In this document: positions 14,350 through 24,701 of the stretch, piece after piece | Position numbering within the stretch: position 1 is the first letter of the stretch | Layout of the letters: each line of letters begins with the position of its first letter | Assembly (NCBI GenBank): GCA_016780065.1 | Contig: JADHML010000010.1 | Location: 1 to 37,614 of the forward strand | DNA: 37,614 nt | Source of the DNA: Flavobacteriaceae bacterium | GTDB taxonomy: Bacteria; Bacteroidota; Bacteroidia; Flavobacteriales; Flavobacteriaceae | Reading direction: 5' to 3' | The notes under the pieces: generated by a model | Database searches by the model: none | Told to the model about the DNA's origin: nothing | Seen by the model: the letters and a program-made list of their open reading frames with translations, nothing else | Translations under genes and position numbers: made by a program

Positions 14350-16977
14350 TTGACAAATTTAAAACATATTCTTTCAATACAGTATGTGCTGGTGTTTTTG
14401 TTGGCTTTAGGGAGTAGTTTTTGTGTCTACGCTCAAGACCAACCCATCGAAAAAGATGTTGTTGTCGATAGCCTGCCAGTGAATGACACCATACCCATCA
14501 AACAACCCTTACTTCTGGACCTGATTAAAAGGAATGCCAAAGGCTATATTACTATAGACAAAGCAAACGAAACCATGACCCTGTATGATGAAGCTGAGCT
14601 ATATTATCAAGATGTTGAGCTCAAATCGGGGATTATTGAATTGGATTACAGCAAAAATATTGTAACCGCCGGAAGGATCAAAGATTCTACCGGACAGTTG
14701 GTGCAATACCCTTCTTTTAAACAAGGTGGTGATGAAGTGTTTCCAGATTCACTAAGGTTTAATTTTGATACCAAAAAAGCAATTATCTGGAATTCACGAA
14801 GCGAACAAGGTGGAATGAATGTAAAAGCCATGGCGACAAAAAAAGAAAATGATTCGGTCTACTATATTCGAAATGCTCATGTTACCACTTCTGAAAACGT
14901 AGACGATCCTGAATACTACATCAGGGTACGCACAGGTAAGTTTGTTCCTAAAAAGAAAATCATTGCAGGTCTAAGCAATCTTTATATAGCCGACGTACCA
15001 ACGCCTTTGTTTTTGCCATTTGCTTATTTTCCCATGACTCAAACTCGCGAAAGTGGATTTATATTCCCCACCATTGGAGAGAACTACAATCGTGGTTATT
15101 TTGTGCAAAATGGAGGTTACTATTTTGCGGTTAGTGATTATTTTGATCTTTCGGTTTTAGGAGACTATTACACAAATGGAAGTTTTGGTTTTCGTTTGGA
15201 CTCAAATTACAATAAAAGATATAAATACCGAGGTTCTTTGGGATTTCGCTTTGAGAACCTAATCAATGGTGAGCGTGGTTTGCCTGGATATTCAAAAAAT
15301 ACCATTTTTAACCTAAGGTGGTCACACAGCAAGGATGCAAAATCGAATCCCAACAGCCGCTTTTCTGCTTCTGTAAACATCGGAAGTAGCACCTATTTTC
15401 AACAATCCTTAAACCAAATCAACACAGGTAATTTTTTAAACAACACCCTTTCGTCCTCTGTGTCTTACTCAAAAACATTTCCTAAATACCCCTCTGTCAA
15501 TCTGTCAATTTCGGCCTCACACAGTCAAAATACACGCACCGAGATTATCAACATGACATTGCCTACATTTCAGGCAAGCATGGAACGAATCTATCCTTTT
15601 GCCAAAAGAGATGGCATTAAGAAGGGGATTCTACAAAACATTAATTTTCAGTACAGCGTAAGGGGTGAAAATCGGTTACAAACCAATGATGATGATTTTC
15701 TAACGGGACGTATGTTTGATGATGCAAGGAATGGGTTTAGGCATCAAATACCGATAAATACTTCTTTTAAGGTTGCCAAACATTTTAACTTTTCTGTTGG
15801 GGGGTCATACAATGAAGTATGGGCTTTTGAAACCATTAAAAAAAATGATTTTGATCCTGTTCTCAACCAAGAAGTGGCTCAGGATACCATCAGTGGTTTT
15901 GATCGATATGGCCAATACAACTTAAGCGCAAGTATGGGCACCACACTGTATGGTGTTTTTAATTTTAAAGAAGATGCTAAAGTTCAATCCATCCGACATG
16001 TGATCAATGCTAATGTCGGTTACAGCAGATCTCCTAGCTTTGAACAATACTACGACGAATATATCATTGATGCAGAGGGCAATACTAGGTCTTATTCCCG
16101 TTTTGATGGTGGACTGTATGGCTCACCCAGTCGCAACAAATCAAGCTCGTTAAGTTTTACTTTGCGTAACTCTGTAGAAGCCAAAGTAAAAGACCGAGAC
16201 AGTACAGCCGTAGAACCAAAAAAAATCAAGTTGCTGAACAATCTAAATTTTTCAACGAGCTACAACATTGAAGCCGATTCTCTTCGTTGGAGTCCCGTGA
16301 GAATGTCAGCAGTCATTCCCTTTCTTGACAACAAACTAAACATTAACATAGGAGCGACTTTTGACCCCTATGCTATCGATGAAAACTTTCAACGCATCAA
16401 TACCTATAACATAGATGCCGGAGGACCTCTTTTCAGAATGACCAGTGCCAATTTCAATTGGGGGTATAAGTTCTCTAACAAAAAGAAAAAGAAAAATTCT
16501 GATGATCAAGAAGATGATGTAACCCAAGGGTCGGACAATGATTTGTTTGGGGGCAGTCAAGATTTTAGTGATCGACGTTTTACAGCTAATGAGAGTAGAA
16601 CACAAGATCAAGATGAGAGTGATGAATCAGAGTTTTACAAAACCAATATCCCTTGGAATCTAAATCTGAGACACAGCCTGACCTATGCTAATAGTCGTCG
16701 AAATAGAGATATTTCTAATAACTCCTTGATGGTTTCTGCAGACGTAGGACTAACTCCAAAGTGGGATGTGGGAGTGTCTACAGGCTATGACTTCAAAAAC
16801 AAAGGAATCACATATACAAATTTTCGTATTGAACGTGATTTAGATAGTTGGGTGATGAATTTAGCATGGACTCCTTTTGGTGACCGGCAATCATGGTTCT
16901 TTTTTATTGGTGTACGAAGCGGTATGCTAAGCGACTTAAAATATGACAAAAGAAGAGAACGCGATCGAAGACTTTAA
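14350..16977 (+). CDS. lptD: LPS-assembly outer-membrane protein LptD (Bacteroidota type)
   Basis: An 875-residue protein with a signal peptide (IQYVLVFLLALGSSFCVYAQ). The start is TTG at 14350: an in-frame stop lies at 14329-14331 and there is no ATG before residue 77. An OstA-like periplasmic part (about 45-190: ITIDKANETMTLYDEAELYY, ADVPTPLFLPFAYFPM) precedes a large LptD beta-barrel with many aromatic strands, ending in SWFFFIGVRSGMLSDLKYDK. LptD with LptE inserts lipopolysaccharide into the outer leaflet. A low-complexity charged loop at about 711-757 (KKKKKNSDDQEDD, then Asp/Glu/Ser-rich) probably lies outside a barrel strand. ridA follows after 11 bp. Confidence 0.9.
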   Translation: MTNLKHILSIQYVLVFLLALGSSFCVYAQDQPIEKDVVVDSLPVNDTIPIKQPLLLDLIKRNAKGYITIDKANETMTLYDEAELYYQDVELKSGIIELDYSKNIVTAGRIKDSTGQLVQYPSFKQGGDEVFPDSLRFNFDTKKAIIWNSRSEQGGMNVKAMATKKENDSVYYIRNAHVTTSENVDDPEYYIRVRTGKFVPKKKIIAGLSNLYIADVPTPLFLPFAYFPMTQTRESGFIFPTIGENYNRGYFVQNGGYYFAVSDYFDLSVLGDYYTNGSFGFRLDSNYNKRYKYRGSLGFRFENLINGERGLPGYSKNTIFNLRWSHSKDAKSNPNSRFSASVNIGSSTYFQQSLNQINTGNFLNNTLSSSVSYSKTFPKYPSVNLSISASHSQNTRTEIINMTLPTFQASMERIYPFAKRDGIKKGILQNINFQYSVRGENRLQTNDDDFLTGRMFDDARNGFRHQIPINTSFKVAKHFNFSVGGSYNEVWAFETIKKNDFDPVLNQEVAQDTISGFDRYGQYNLSASMGTTLYGVFNFKEDAKVQSIRHVINANVGYSRSPSFEQYYDEYIIDAEGNTRSYSRFDGGLYGSPSRNKSSSLSFTLRNSVEAKVKDRDSTAVEPKKIKLLNNLNFSTSYNIEADSLRWSPVRMSAVIPFLDNKLNINIGATFDPYAIDENFQRINTYNIDAGGPLFRMTSANFNWGYKFSNKKKKKNSDDQEDDVTQGSDNDLFGGSQDFSDRRFTANESRTQDQDESDESEFYKTNIPWNLNLRHSLTYANSRRNRDISNNSLMVSADVGLTPKWDVGVSTGYDFKNKGITYTNFRIERDLDSWVMNLAWTPFGDRQSWFFFIGVRSGMLSDLKYDKRRERDRRL

Positions 16978-16988
16978 TTCAAAAATTT

Positions 16989-17369
16989 ATGAAAACCATT
17001 ATTAATACCCCGAATGCTCCTGCCCCTATCGGGCCTTATAACCAAGCGGTATTGGTTAACAACACTTTATATACAAGTGGTCAGATTGCACTTGATCCAA
17101 ACACTATGGAACTGGTGATGGACAATATCGAAGTAGAAACCCATCAAGTAATGGAAAACCTAAAGGCGGTTCTTCAAGCAGCTAACATGGATTTTAGTAA
17201 TGTTATCAAAGCAAGTATATTCATCAGCAACATGAATGACTTCGCAAAAATCAATAAGGTTTACGGAAGTTATTTTGTTGAAAGTACCGCGCCCGCACGT
17301 GAAACCGTTCAAGTGGCTGTATTGCCCAAAAATGTCAATGTTGAGATTTCGGTAATCGCAGTAGTCTAA
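16989..17369 (+). CDS. ridA: RidA family enamine/imine deaminase
   Basis: A 126-residue RidA/YjgF protein of normal length. Conserved features are GPYNQAV with Y17, TSGQIALDP (29-37), R104 in PARETVQVAVLP, and E119 in NVEISVIAV. These residues form the inter-subunit site that hydrolyses reactive 2-aminoacrylate and related imines to 2-oxoacids and ammonia. It is 11 bp downstream of lptD, a co-transcription without an obvious functional reason. Its TAA stop overlaps the stop of the convergent kinase gene in CTAA at 17366-17369. Confidence 0.95.
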   Translation: MKTIINTPNAPAPIGPYNQAVLVNNTLYTSGQIALDPNTMELVMDNIEVETHQVMENLKAVLQAANMDFSNVIKASIFISNMNDFAKINKVYGSYFVESTAPARETVQVAVLPKNVNVEISVIAVV

Positions 17370-18217
17370 AGATGCGCTAGGTGATAACTCACTAAGCCTT
17401 CAATAGGTTTTTTGAGTACTTTACCCAGCTTTAGATCAAAAGACTCAAGTTCCTCTTCAAGTTCTTTTTTAAGAAAATGAGCTATAGAACCAATGAAGTG
17501 TATGGGCAATTGTTTAGCATTTTCAAATTGAAGAATTTGATTTTCAATAAACAAGCGAAGTCCTTTTCGAATCAACGACTGCACATACTCTTCGTCTTTG
17601 TGGACAATCACAAACTTAGCAAAAGTAGCAAGGTAGGTATTGGGGTTGGTCTTTTTGTATAAATTGTTTTTGATTTCTTCAGCTCCAAGGTTAAATTCTT
17701 CAGCAAATAGGCTGGCCAAAGAGCTTGGAATTTTATTGAAATAGTAGTCTCTAAGAAGTTGTCGTCCAAAATAATTACCACTCGCATCGTCCATTAAAAC
17801 ATAACCTAGAGATGTTACTTTTTGGTGAACAGAATCTCCATCAAAAAAACTACAATTAGAACCTGTTCCTAAAATACAGACAATACTTTCCGCTCCTGGG
17901 TCTGTAATGGCGTATACAGCAGCATACGTGTCTTCTTTTACAGTAGTGTCAGCATTTTGAAAAATGGAAGTCAATACTTTGTCCATCAATTTCCTAGGGG
18001 GTTCCGTACCACATCCGGCGCCATAGAAATAAACAGAATCGACTTCATTTCTTACCCTGTACAATTCATAGTTATTGATGATACGTTCTTCAACGATATC
18101 CTCTGACAACACCTGTGGGTTTAATCCCAAGGTTTGTGTTTCAAAGAGAACATGTCCGGCATCATCAATGGCTATCCAATCCGTTTTGGTGGAGCCACTA
18201 TCTACGATCAATCGCAT
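17366..18217 (-). CDS. BadF/BadG-type sugar kinase, probable N-acetylglucosamine kinase
   Basis: A 283-residue ASKHA-fold kinase. PHOSPHATE-1 is LIVDSGSTKTDWIAI (D6, T10), followed by a DTYAA segment (D96, candidate catalytic base), PHOSPHATE-2 CILGTGSNCSFF (114-125) and SLGYVLMDDASGNYFGRQLL (137-156). This pattern matches the BadF/BadG/BcrA/BcrD family, whose short Bacteroidota members are usually taken as ATP-dependent GlcNAc kinases. It is 9 bp downstream of gapA in a run with pfkA, which suits feeding of salvaged amino sugar into glycolysis. A glucose or other hexose kinase role is the main alternative. Confidence 0.8.
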   Translation of the reverse strand: MRLIVDSGSTKTDWIAIDDAGHVLFETQTLGLNPQVLSEDIVEERIINNYELYRVRNEVDSVYFYGAGCGTEPPRKLMDKVLTSIFQNADTTVKEDTYAAVYAITDPGAESIVCILGTGSNCSFFDGDSVHQKVTSLGYVLMDDASGNYFGRQLLRDYYFNKIPSSLASLFAEEFNLGAEEIKNNLYKKTNPNTYLATFAKFVIVHKDEEYVQSLIRKGLRLFIENQILQFENAKQLPIHFIGSIAHFLKKELEEELESFDLKLGKVLKKPIEGLVSYHLAHL

Positions 18218-18226
18218 AAGATGTAT

Positions 18227-19231
<1,005 letters not shown>

Positions 19232-19239
19232 TTATTTTT

Positions 19240-20226
19240 TTATAAAGTCATGATATCAGATACGCGAATGAGTTCGCGGTTAATTTTTGATTTTCCTTTG
19301 ATGGCTTTGTCTAGAGGCGTGAGTATCATTTCTCCATTTTGAATACCAATCATATGACCGGAGACGCCATCCATCAATGATTCGACAGCCTTAAGCCCCA
19401 TGCGACTTGCCAAAACACGGTCAAAACACGAAGGTGTTCCACCACGCTGAATATGACCTAAAACCGATACGCGCACTTCGTACGAAGGAAGGTTTTCTTC
19501 AATGTACTCAGCAAGCTCAAAGACATTTTTACCAATCTTGTCGCCTTCAGCCACAATAACAATACTTGAAGATTTGCCAGATTTTTTGCTGCGTTTAAGT
19601 GACTCGAGCAAACGATCCAAACCTAAATTTTCTTCAGGTATTAGGATTTCCTCAGCACCAGCGCCAATTCCAACATTTAAGGCAATATGTCCAGCATCTC
19701 TACCCATAACCTCTACAAAAAACAGACGGTTATGAGAAATGGCAGTATCGCGGATCTTGTCGATCGCATCAACTACTGTGTTGAGTGCTGTGTCATAACC
19801 AATAGTGTGTGATGTTCCAAAAATATCGTTATCGATTGTGCCAGGGATTCCAACAACGGGAACTCCAAACTCCTTCTCAAAAATCATACCTCCAGTAAAA
19901 CTACCATCACCACCAATGACAACTAGAGCGTCAATTGAATGTTTTTTTAAATTCTCATACGCTTTTACTCTTCCTTCTTTTGTGCGAAATTCTTGAGAGC
20001 GTGCAGATTTTAATTTGGTACCTCCTTTATTGATGATGTTGTTTACACTTCGGGCAGATAAAGGTTTGATGTCCCCTTCAATAAGACCTTGATAACCACG
20101 GTATACTCCAAAACAATTTATTTTGTAGTGAGCACAGGTACGAACGACAGATCTGAGAGCGGCATTCATTCCGGGAGCATCACCCCCTGATGTTAATACT
20201 GCGATGTTTTGAATGGTTTTATCCAT
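19240..20226 (-). CDS. pfkA: ATP-dependent 6-phosphofructokinase
   Basis: A 328-residue PfkA of normal bacterial length. Motifs are SGGDAPGMNAALR (13-25), VVIGGDGSFTGG (102-113) and PGTIDNDIFGTSHTIGYDTA (128-147) with catalytic D132. The Gly residues in GGDG and before TIDND (G108, G129) mark it as ATP-dependent rather than pyrophosphate-dependent. RVSVLGHIQRGG (about 250) belongs to the fructose-6-phosphate site. It commits fructose-6-phosphate to glycolysis. It heads a pfkA-gapA-kinase run with gaps of 11 and 9 bp, and a -7 element lies just upstream. Confidence 0.97.
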   Translation of the reverse strand: MDKTIQNIAVLTSGGDAPGMNAALRSVVRTCAHYKINCFGVYRGYQGLIEGDIKPLSARSVNNIINKGGTKLKSARSQEFRTKEGRVKAYENLKKHSIDALVVIGGDGSFTGGMIFEKEFGVPVVGIPGTIDNDIFGTSHTIGYDTALNTVVDAIDKIRDTAISHNRLFFVEVMGRDAGHIALNVGIGAGAEEILIPEENLGLDRLLESLKRSKKSGKSSSIVIVAEGDKIGKNVFELAEYIEENLPSYEVRVSVLGHIQRGGTPSCFDRVLASRMGLKAVESLMDGVSGHMIGIQNGEMILTPLDKAIKGKSKINRELIRVSDIMTL

Positions 20227-20243
20227 AAAGCGATGCGAAATTA

Positions 20244-20251
20244 CAAACTTA
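20244..20251 (-). promoter_or_regulatory. -7 element before pfkA
   Basis: On the minus strand TAAGTTTG matches TAnnTTTG exactly and lies 17 bp before the pfkA ATG. The only nearby TTG upstream is 13 bp away, shorter than usual, so the -33 element is uncertain. The 107-bp gap to tamB has room for an independent glycolytic promoter. Confidence 0.45.
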
Positions 20252-20333
20252 TTTCTGATTGATGCAACCTGAGTCTATTTTTAAAAAAAAAGTTCTTAGG
20301 ATTCAGATATCATAGGTTAAAAATGAAAATATG

Positions 20334-23300
20334 CTATAAAACGGCATTCTTTTTTATGATTTTCTTAATGAGGCTCTTGAAGTCGTTGAATTCAACTTTG
20401 TATGAAAGACCAATACCTTGTGTGTAGCCCAAATCATCTCCAAAATACTGAAACTCGTTCTCCCTATTAAATATACGAGCACGTAAACTACCGTCATTAT
20501 TGAGTAAGAACTCTATGGTGACATCTCCCACAATAATGGTTTCCTCCACTCCACCTACAGGAACACCGACTTTTCCGTTAATCAACATTCGCTCTGATAT
20601 TTGTGTTTCGAGGGTTAAGCCAAGTCGGTCGCGTGTCTGAACAGTAGCAGCTGCATTGCGGTCACCCTGCAAATAATCCAAACCTATGTTCATTTTATCT
20701 TCATCACCCGAAAAAATTGATTCAAAAACACCAGAGGCTTTTTGAAAAAGATTGTTTGTTAAGGTTTGGGTAGATAGAGCAGATAATGAAAATTGACTGA
20801 TAAATATCCCTTGAGACAATAGAGAAATTGCCTGTAGTTGACGACGCTCGTCGTCAATAAGTCGATATTCTAACTCATTCCTCAAGCTAGCAGAAGCATT
20901 TGGAAAATCAATGCTAAAGGTGGGTGTTTCAAAATTGAGTAGGCTCCCATTGAGATTTACGGTTACTTCTGTTGGTATTTTTCGGTTTATTCCTGTGGTT
21001 TCAACCAAAACCGTAGGATTGGCACCTCCTGGCACTTCGTAAACTGCTTGCATGTTGATCTGTGCAGCATATGGATCTCCATTCCACAGAATGGTACCGC
21101 CAGGCTGGACCGAAAACTTTTTTTCGATGATCCCAAGATTTTTAAAATCATAGGTTCCATCCAAGGCTATGTAGTCACCCCAAATGTTAAAAATACCATC
21201 AGAATTTATTTCCATCAAAATATTACCCACTCCAGTCCCGCTGAGGGTACTCCCTGTTTGGGTATCTACTACGATTTCCAATTGAGCATCGGGGGTTACG
21301 TCTAAGTCAAAATTGAGAGACACTCCTTTGACTTCTTTTGCTGGAAGAATATTTATTTCATCATCTCCAGACTTATTTACAAATCGTATGTACGTGGCAT
21401 CTTCTAATGCTGTCGCTTCTAAAATAGGAATCGAAACATTGGTGCCTTTAGCTGTTTGAGCCATAATGTTAAAATTAATGTTTTGAGCATCCCCATAAAT
21501 GCGTACTGATCCATTCATAAATGCAGTTCCAAAATAATTGGACTGCGGGTTGAAATCGGTATCCAGTATCAACATTCGATCTGAGGAAATTGTAAAATCA
21601 GGAGTAAAGTTTTTAAAATTGTCGTGAATGAGTTTTCCTTTGACCAATCCCTGAGATTTATAAACATTATCTGTAACCGGAGCGGACATAAATTCAAAAA
21701 CATCTGGAGTGACAACAAGTTGAATGTCTTGAGGGAAATCATAAGAAACCCCTAGGTAAGGCACATCAAATGAAAATTTATTCAAAAACAAATCACCATA
21801 AACGAGGGGTTGGTTAAGATACCCTCCAATATGTAACTTTCCATCGAGTTGACCTTCAACATGATCAAAAGATTTTCCCATTAAGTTTTGTAGAGATTTT
21901 GCTGGAAAACTTTTAAAATCTGCCATCATATCTAATGTTGCTTCTTCAAGTGAAGGATATAATAAATCGCCTTTTATTTCACTGGTGTAATGACCGCCAG
22001 ATTGTGTAATGAAAGACATTGTATATCTCTCACTAGAATTTGATTGTAATTCAAGTGTGGCGGTGCCAAGATCAGCGCCATTTAAGGTGAAGTCATCAAT
22101 TGAAATTTTAGAATCACTGTCAAGAGAGTTCTTGTCATTTCTCAAAATAAAACTCCCATCGGCCAAGCCATCAATTTGAAACTTAGGGCTTTGGGGTATT
22201 AGATCCGAAAGTTTCACTTTTTTGAAATCTGCATTGATGAACTGATTATCTTTCTTTTCGATGCCCACAACCAGCTCTGATGAGGCATTAGATAAGATGG
22301 TAGATTCTAAATTGTAGCCTTGTTCATCAAAAAACAATCGGCTACTTGACTTTGAATTAATGTCCCATAATTTGTCTCTATATTCAACGACAGAAGACTG
22401 AATCCCAACAACCGGATGTTGATTATTATCAAATGTGAAATAGAAATTTATGTTGCTTTTTGCCTGCTGAGTGTCAGGGTTGTTATATTGAGCTTTAAAA
22501 AACAAAGTGTCATTGACCGCACTGTTTATCAGGTCAAATGCTGAAGCTTCTAACCATTCGGATTTAAGCTCATCAAATTCTAGATGTCCTTGAATCAAGG
22601 GATTTTTATTATCAATATTTAGCGCCAACATATTGATCTCTGTTTGATCTAATTTTAAACTGGGCGCATTGATATTCAATTGCATAGAATTATTATCATT
22701 CTCGATAAAACCTTTGACAAATGTGTTGTCATTAAGCTCAAGACCAGGGATGAGGGCACTTGCAATTTTACCTCGAACATTGAAATTAAATTTTAGATAA
22801 TGTCCACTGTCCAGTTCAATTTTTTTGAAATTTGAAAAATAACTACCAAGAGCATTTTTGGTCATAGCAGGTATTTGGGAAAAGGTAAATTTTCCGTACA
22901 ACAAACCATTGAGCACATCTTGTGATCTTATATTAACAAACCTAACGCCATTGTTGATTCTAGACTGGGCAGTGAACTGAGAAAAAGAAAAACTCCCTTT
23001 CTTGTTAGTCAATTTTCCTGAGTCAATATATAAGTCACCAATAAAATCGTCTGCATTATTTCCTTGACTAACCAACTCAATATCTCCAGAAAAAACACTT
23101 CCTGACCCTAAAAATTGTAAACCTATATTATTGAAATCAACACGCTCTACCTGAGCAAGACATGAGATGTTATTTGTGTTGTTGAACGTATCAAAAGAAC
23201 CTTTAAAATCCATTTTTAGATTTGGATCATCTATCGACAAATCCCCTTTAAATTCTCCTCCTTTAAAAACCCCATTTACATCAATGTTTTGATAATTGTA

Positions 23301-24665
23301 TCCATTAAAACCAAAAGAATCAAAAACACCCTCAACGCTGGTGTTTAACTGATCAAACTTGAGTCCTTGACCAACAACATCGATTGAAAAACTTGTTGTG
23401 CTAAGGTTTTCCTGATTGAGTAACCTCCCCAAATCCAAGTCATTAACAGAAACGGAGCCTAAATAATACCAATCTTCATCTTTAGGTTCTACTTCTAAAT
23501 CTAAATCTATTTCACTAGAAAAACCCTTAATATTTACATCTATAAGGCTTAAAGATGGAGTGTACTTTAGAGTTCCAAAAACAGTTTGGCCTCCCATTCG
23601 TTCTAAATTTCCAAAAACATCACTTTTTATGTTCGAGAAAATTTTATTCAATTGAGAAAAGTTGGTTGTTAAGCTATTGATGTTCAGTCCTAGATCTAGA
23701 TCGATATTCGAAAATTTTTTAAACATCAAATCACCCATAAAATAAGTTTCATCGAATCCCAGTTGGATGTCTTGAACACGAAAATCCTCCAAAGTTCCGT
23801 TGAGTGATGCCCTTTCTAGTAAAAAATTTGCATCTCCGATATTAGTTGTAAAAGCTTTTAAATCGTTGGATCCAAGAGATGAGGAACTGAAATCTAACTT
23901 GATTTCTACCAATTCTTTAAAGTCGCGCATCCCTTTTATGGGGTATTGAAGTCTTAAATCTGCTGCGATCTTACTATGTGGGGTTGTAATTTCTAAATCT
24001 GATAGCCCCATTTCTGTGGGTCCATAAGTAAAGTTTGATTGTAGCTTAGAAACCTGAAACTGGTGAGTAAGTTCATTAAAAGAAATCTTATCAATCTTTA
24101 ATTTCACATCGTTTCCAGACAATGTAAAATCTTTTAGCGACATATCGAGATTGTCGAAAAAAAGTGGGGAACGAAGTTCGTTGTTGTGATTTGCAACTCC
24201 AACAAAAGCATCATCAACACGAATAGATCTTGCTCTAATTAGAGATTTTTTGGGGTTTTCGTTCTTGAATTTAGCACCAAAAATGGCCATGTTGGACAAT
24301 GAGTCCCCACGATGTTTTTGAATATTCAACAGTAGTCCATCTAAAAACAAGGATCCTAAGTCTGGTGAGCCCTCTACAAAACTTCTTAATCGCAAAGCGT
24401 TAAAACGTGCTTCTTCGATAAAAATAAGTGTGTCTTGTTGATGATCACGAACCAACAGGTTCTGAAAAGTTGCCTTACCAATAGGGTTGATATATACGTG
24501 ATCAACAGACAAGTCTGCACCACGCTCTTTAAAGAATTTTTGGGTGAGTGTTTGACCAATGAAAGATTGAACCGCGGGAGTGAGGAAAAGAAGAACAACC
24601 AATAAAATTACACCCAGAAAAAAGGCTAGGTACTTTTTCAACGATCGCTTTTGGTTTTGGCTCAA
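20334..24665 (-). CDS. tamB: TamB-like translocation and assembly module protein
   Basis: A 1443-residue AsmA-like/TamB protein. It has an N-terminal membrane anchor (YLAFFLGVILLVVLLFLTPA, about 13-32). A very long run of repeating beta strands with AsmA/DUF490 character follows, and a C-terminal TamB domain covers about 1000-1435 (VSLNFDLDVTPDAQLEIVVD, IWGDYIALDGTYDFKNLG, ISFPNASASLRNE-like region). Such proteins bridge the periplasm and help move phospholipid or assemble outer-membrane proteins. The start must be a non-ATG codon: TTG at 24665, with an in-frame TAA 10 codons or fewer upstream and no ATG near the anchor. It is divergent from tsaD, and the tsaD promoter overlaps its start region. 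Confidence 0.9.
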   Translation of the reverse strand: MSQNQKRSLKKYLAFFLGVILLVVLLFLTPAVQSFIGQTLTQKFFKERGADLSVDHVYINPIGKATFQNLLVRDHQQDTLIFIEEARFNALRLRSFVEGSPDLGSLFLDGLLLNIQKHRGDSLSNMAIFGAKFKNENPKKSLIRARSIRVDDAFVGVANHNNELRSPLFFDNLDMSLKDFTLSGNDVKLKIDKISFNELTHQFQVSKLQSNFTYGPTEMGLSDLEITTPHSKIAADLRLQYPIKGMRDFKELVEIKLDFSSSSLGSNDLKAFTTNIGDANFLLERASLNGTLEDFRVQDIQLGFDETYFMGDLMFKKFSNIDLDLGLNINSLTTNFSQLNKIFSNIKSDVFGNLERMGGQTVFGTLKYTPSLSLIDVNIKGFSSEIDLDLEVEPKDEDWYYLGSVSVNDLDLGRLLNQENLSTTSFSIDVVGQGLKFDQLNTSVEGVFDSFGFNGYNYQNIDVNGVFKGGEFKGDLSIDDPNLKMDFKGSFDTFNNTNNISCLAQVERVDFNNIGLQFLGSGSVFSGDIELVSQGNNADDFIGDLYIDSGKLTNKKGSFSFSQFTAQSRINNGVRFVNIRSQDVLNGLLYGKFTFSQIPAMTKNALGSYFSNFKKIELDSGHYLKFNFNVRGKIASALIPGLELNDNTFVKGFIENDNNSMQLNINAPSLKLDQTEINMLALNIDNKNPLIQGHLEFDELKSEWLEASAFDLINSAVNDTLFFKAQYNNPDTQQAKSNINFYFTFDNNQHPVVGIQSSVVEYRDKLWDINSKSSSRLFFDEQGYNLESTILSNASSELVVGIEKKDNQFINADFKKVKLSDLIPQSPKFQIDGLADGSFILRNDKNSLDSDSKISIDDFTLNGADLGTATLELQSNSSERYTMSFITQSGGHYTSEIKGDLLYPSLEEATLDMMADFKSFPAKSLQNLMGKSFDHVEGQLDGKLHIGGYLNQPLVYGDLFLNKFSFDVPYLGVSYDFPQDIQLVVTPDVFEFMSAPVTDNVYKSQGLVKGKLIHDNFKNFTPDFTISSDRMLILDTDFNPQSNYFGTAFMNGSVRIYGDAQNINFNIMAQTAKGTNVSIPILEATALEDATYIRFVNKSGDDEINILPAKEVKGVSLNFDLDVTPDAQLEIVVDTQTGSTLSGTGVGNILMEINSDGIFNIWGDYIALDGTYDFKNLGIIEKKFSVQPGGTILWNGDPYAAQINMQAVYEVPGGANPTVLVETTGINRKIPTEVTVNLNGSLLNFETPTFSIDFPNASASLRNELEYRLIDDERRQLQAISLLSQGIFISQFSLSALSTQTLTNNLFQKASGVFESIFSGDEDKMNIGLDYLQGDRNAAATVQTRDRLGLTLETQISERMLINGKVGVPVGGVEETIIVGDVTIEFLLNNDGSLRARIFNRENEFQYFGDDLGYTQGIGLSYKVEFNDFKSLIKKIIKKNAVL

Positions 24666-24683
24666 TTCAAAATATTAACTTTG
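24651..24683 (+). promoter_or_regulatory. Probable promoter of the tsaD operon
   Basis: TTG (24651-24653) lies 22 bp before TAACTTTG (24676-24683), an exact TAnnTTTG; a second TTG at 24657-24659 gives a 16-bp spacer. The tsaD ATG follows at 24702. The element covers the first codons of tamB on the other strand. Confidence 0.55.
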
Positions 24684-24701
24684 TCCTACGAAACAATAAC
24701 C

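Noticed and set aside
14303-14377. Longer amidase start at 14377
   Set aside because: It would bury the signal peptide, overlap lptD and run through the promoter elements.
24651-24701. Longer TsaD start at 24651
   Set aside because: The conserved N-terminus begins at 24702, and the likely promoter lies inside the extension.
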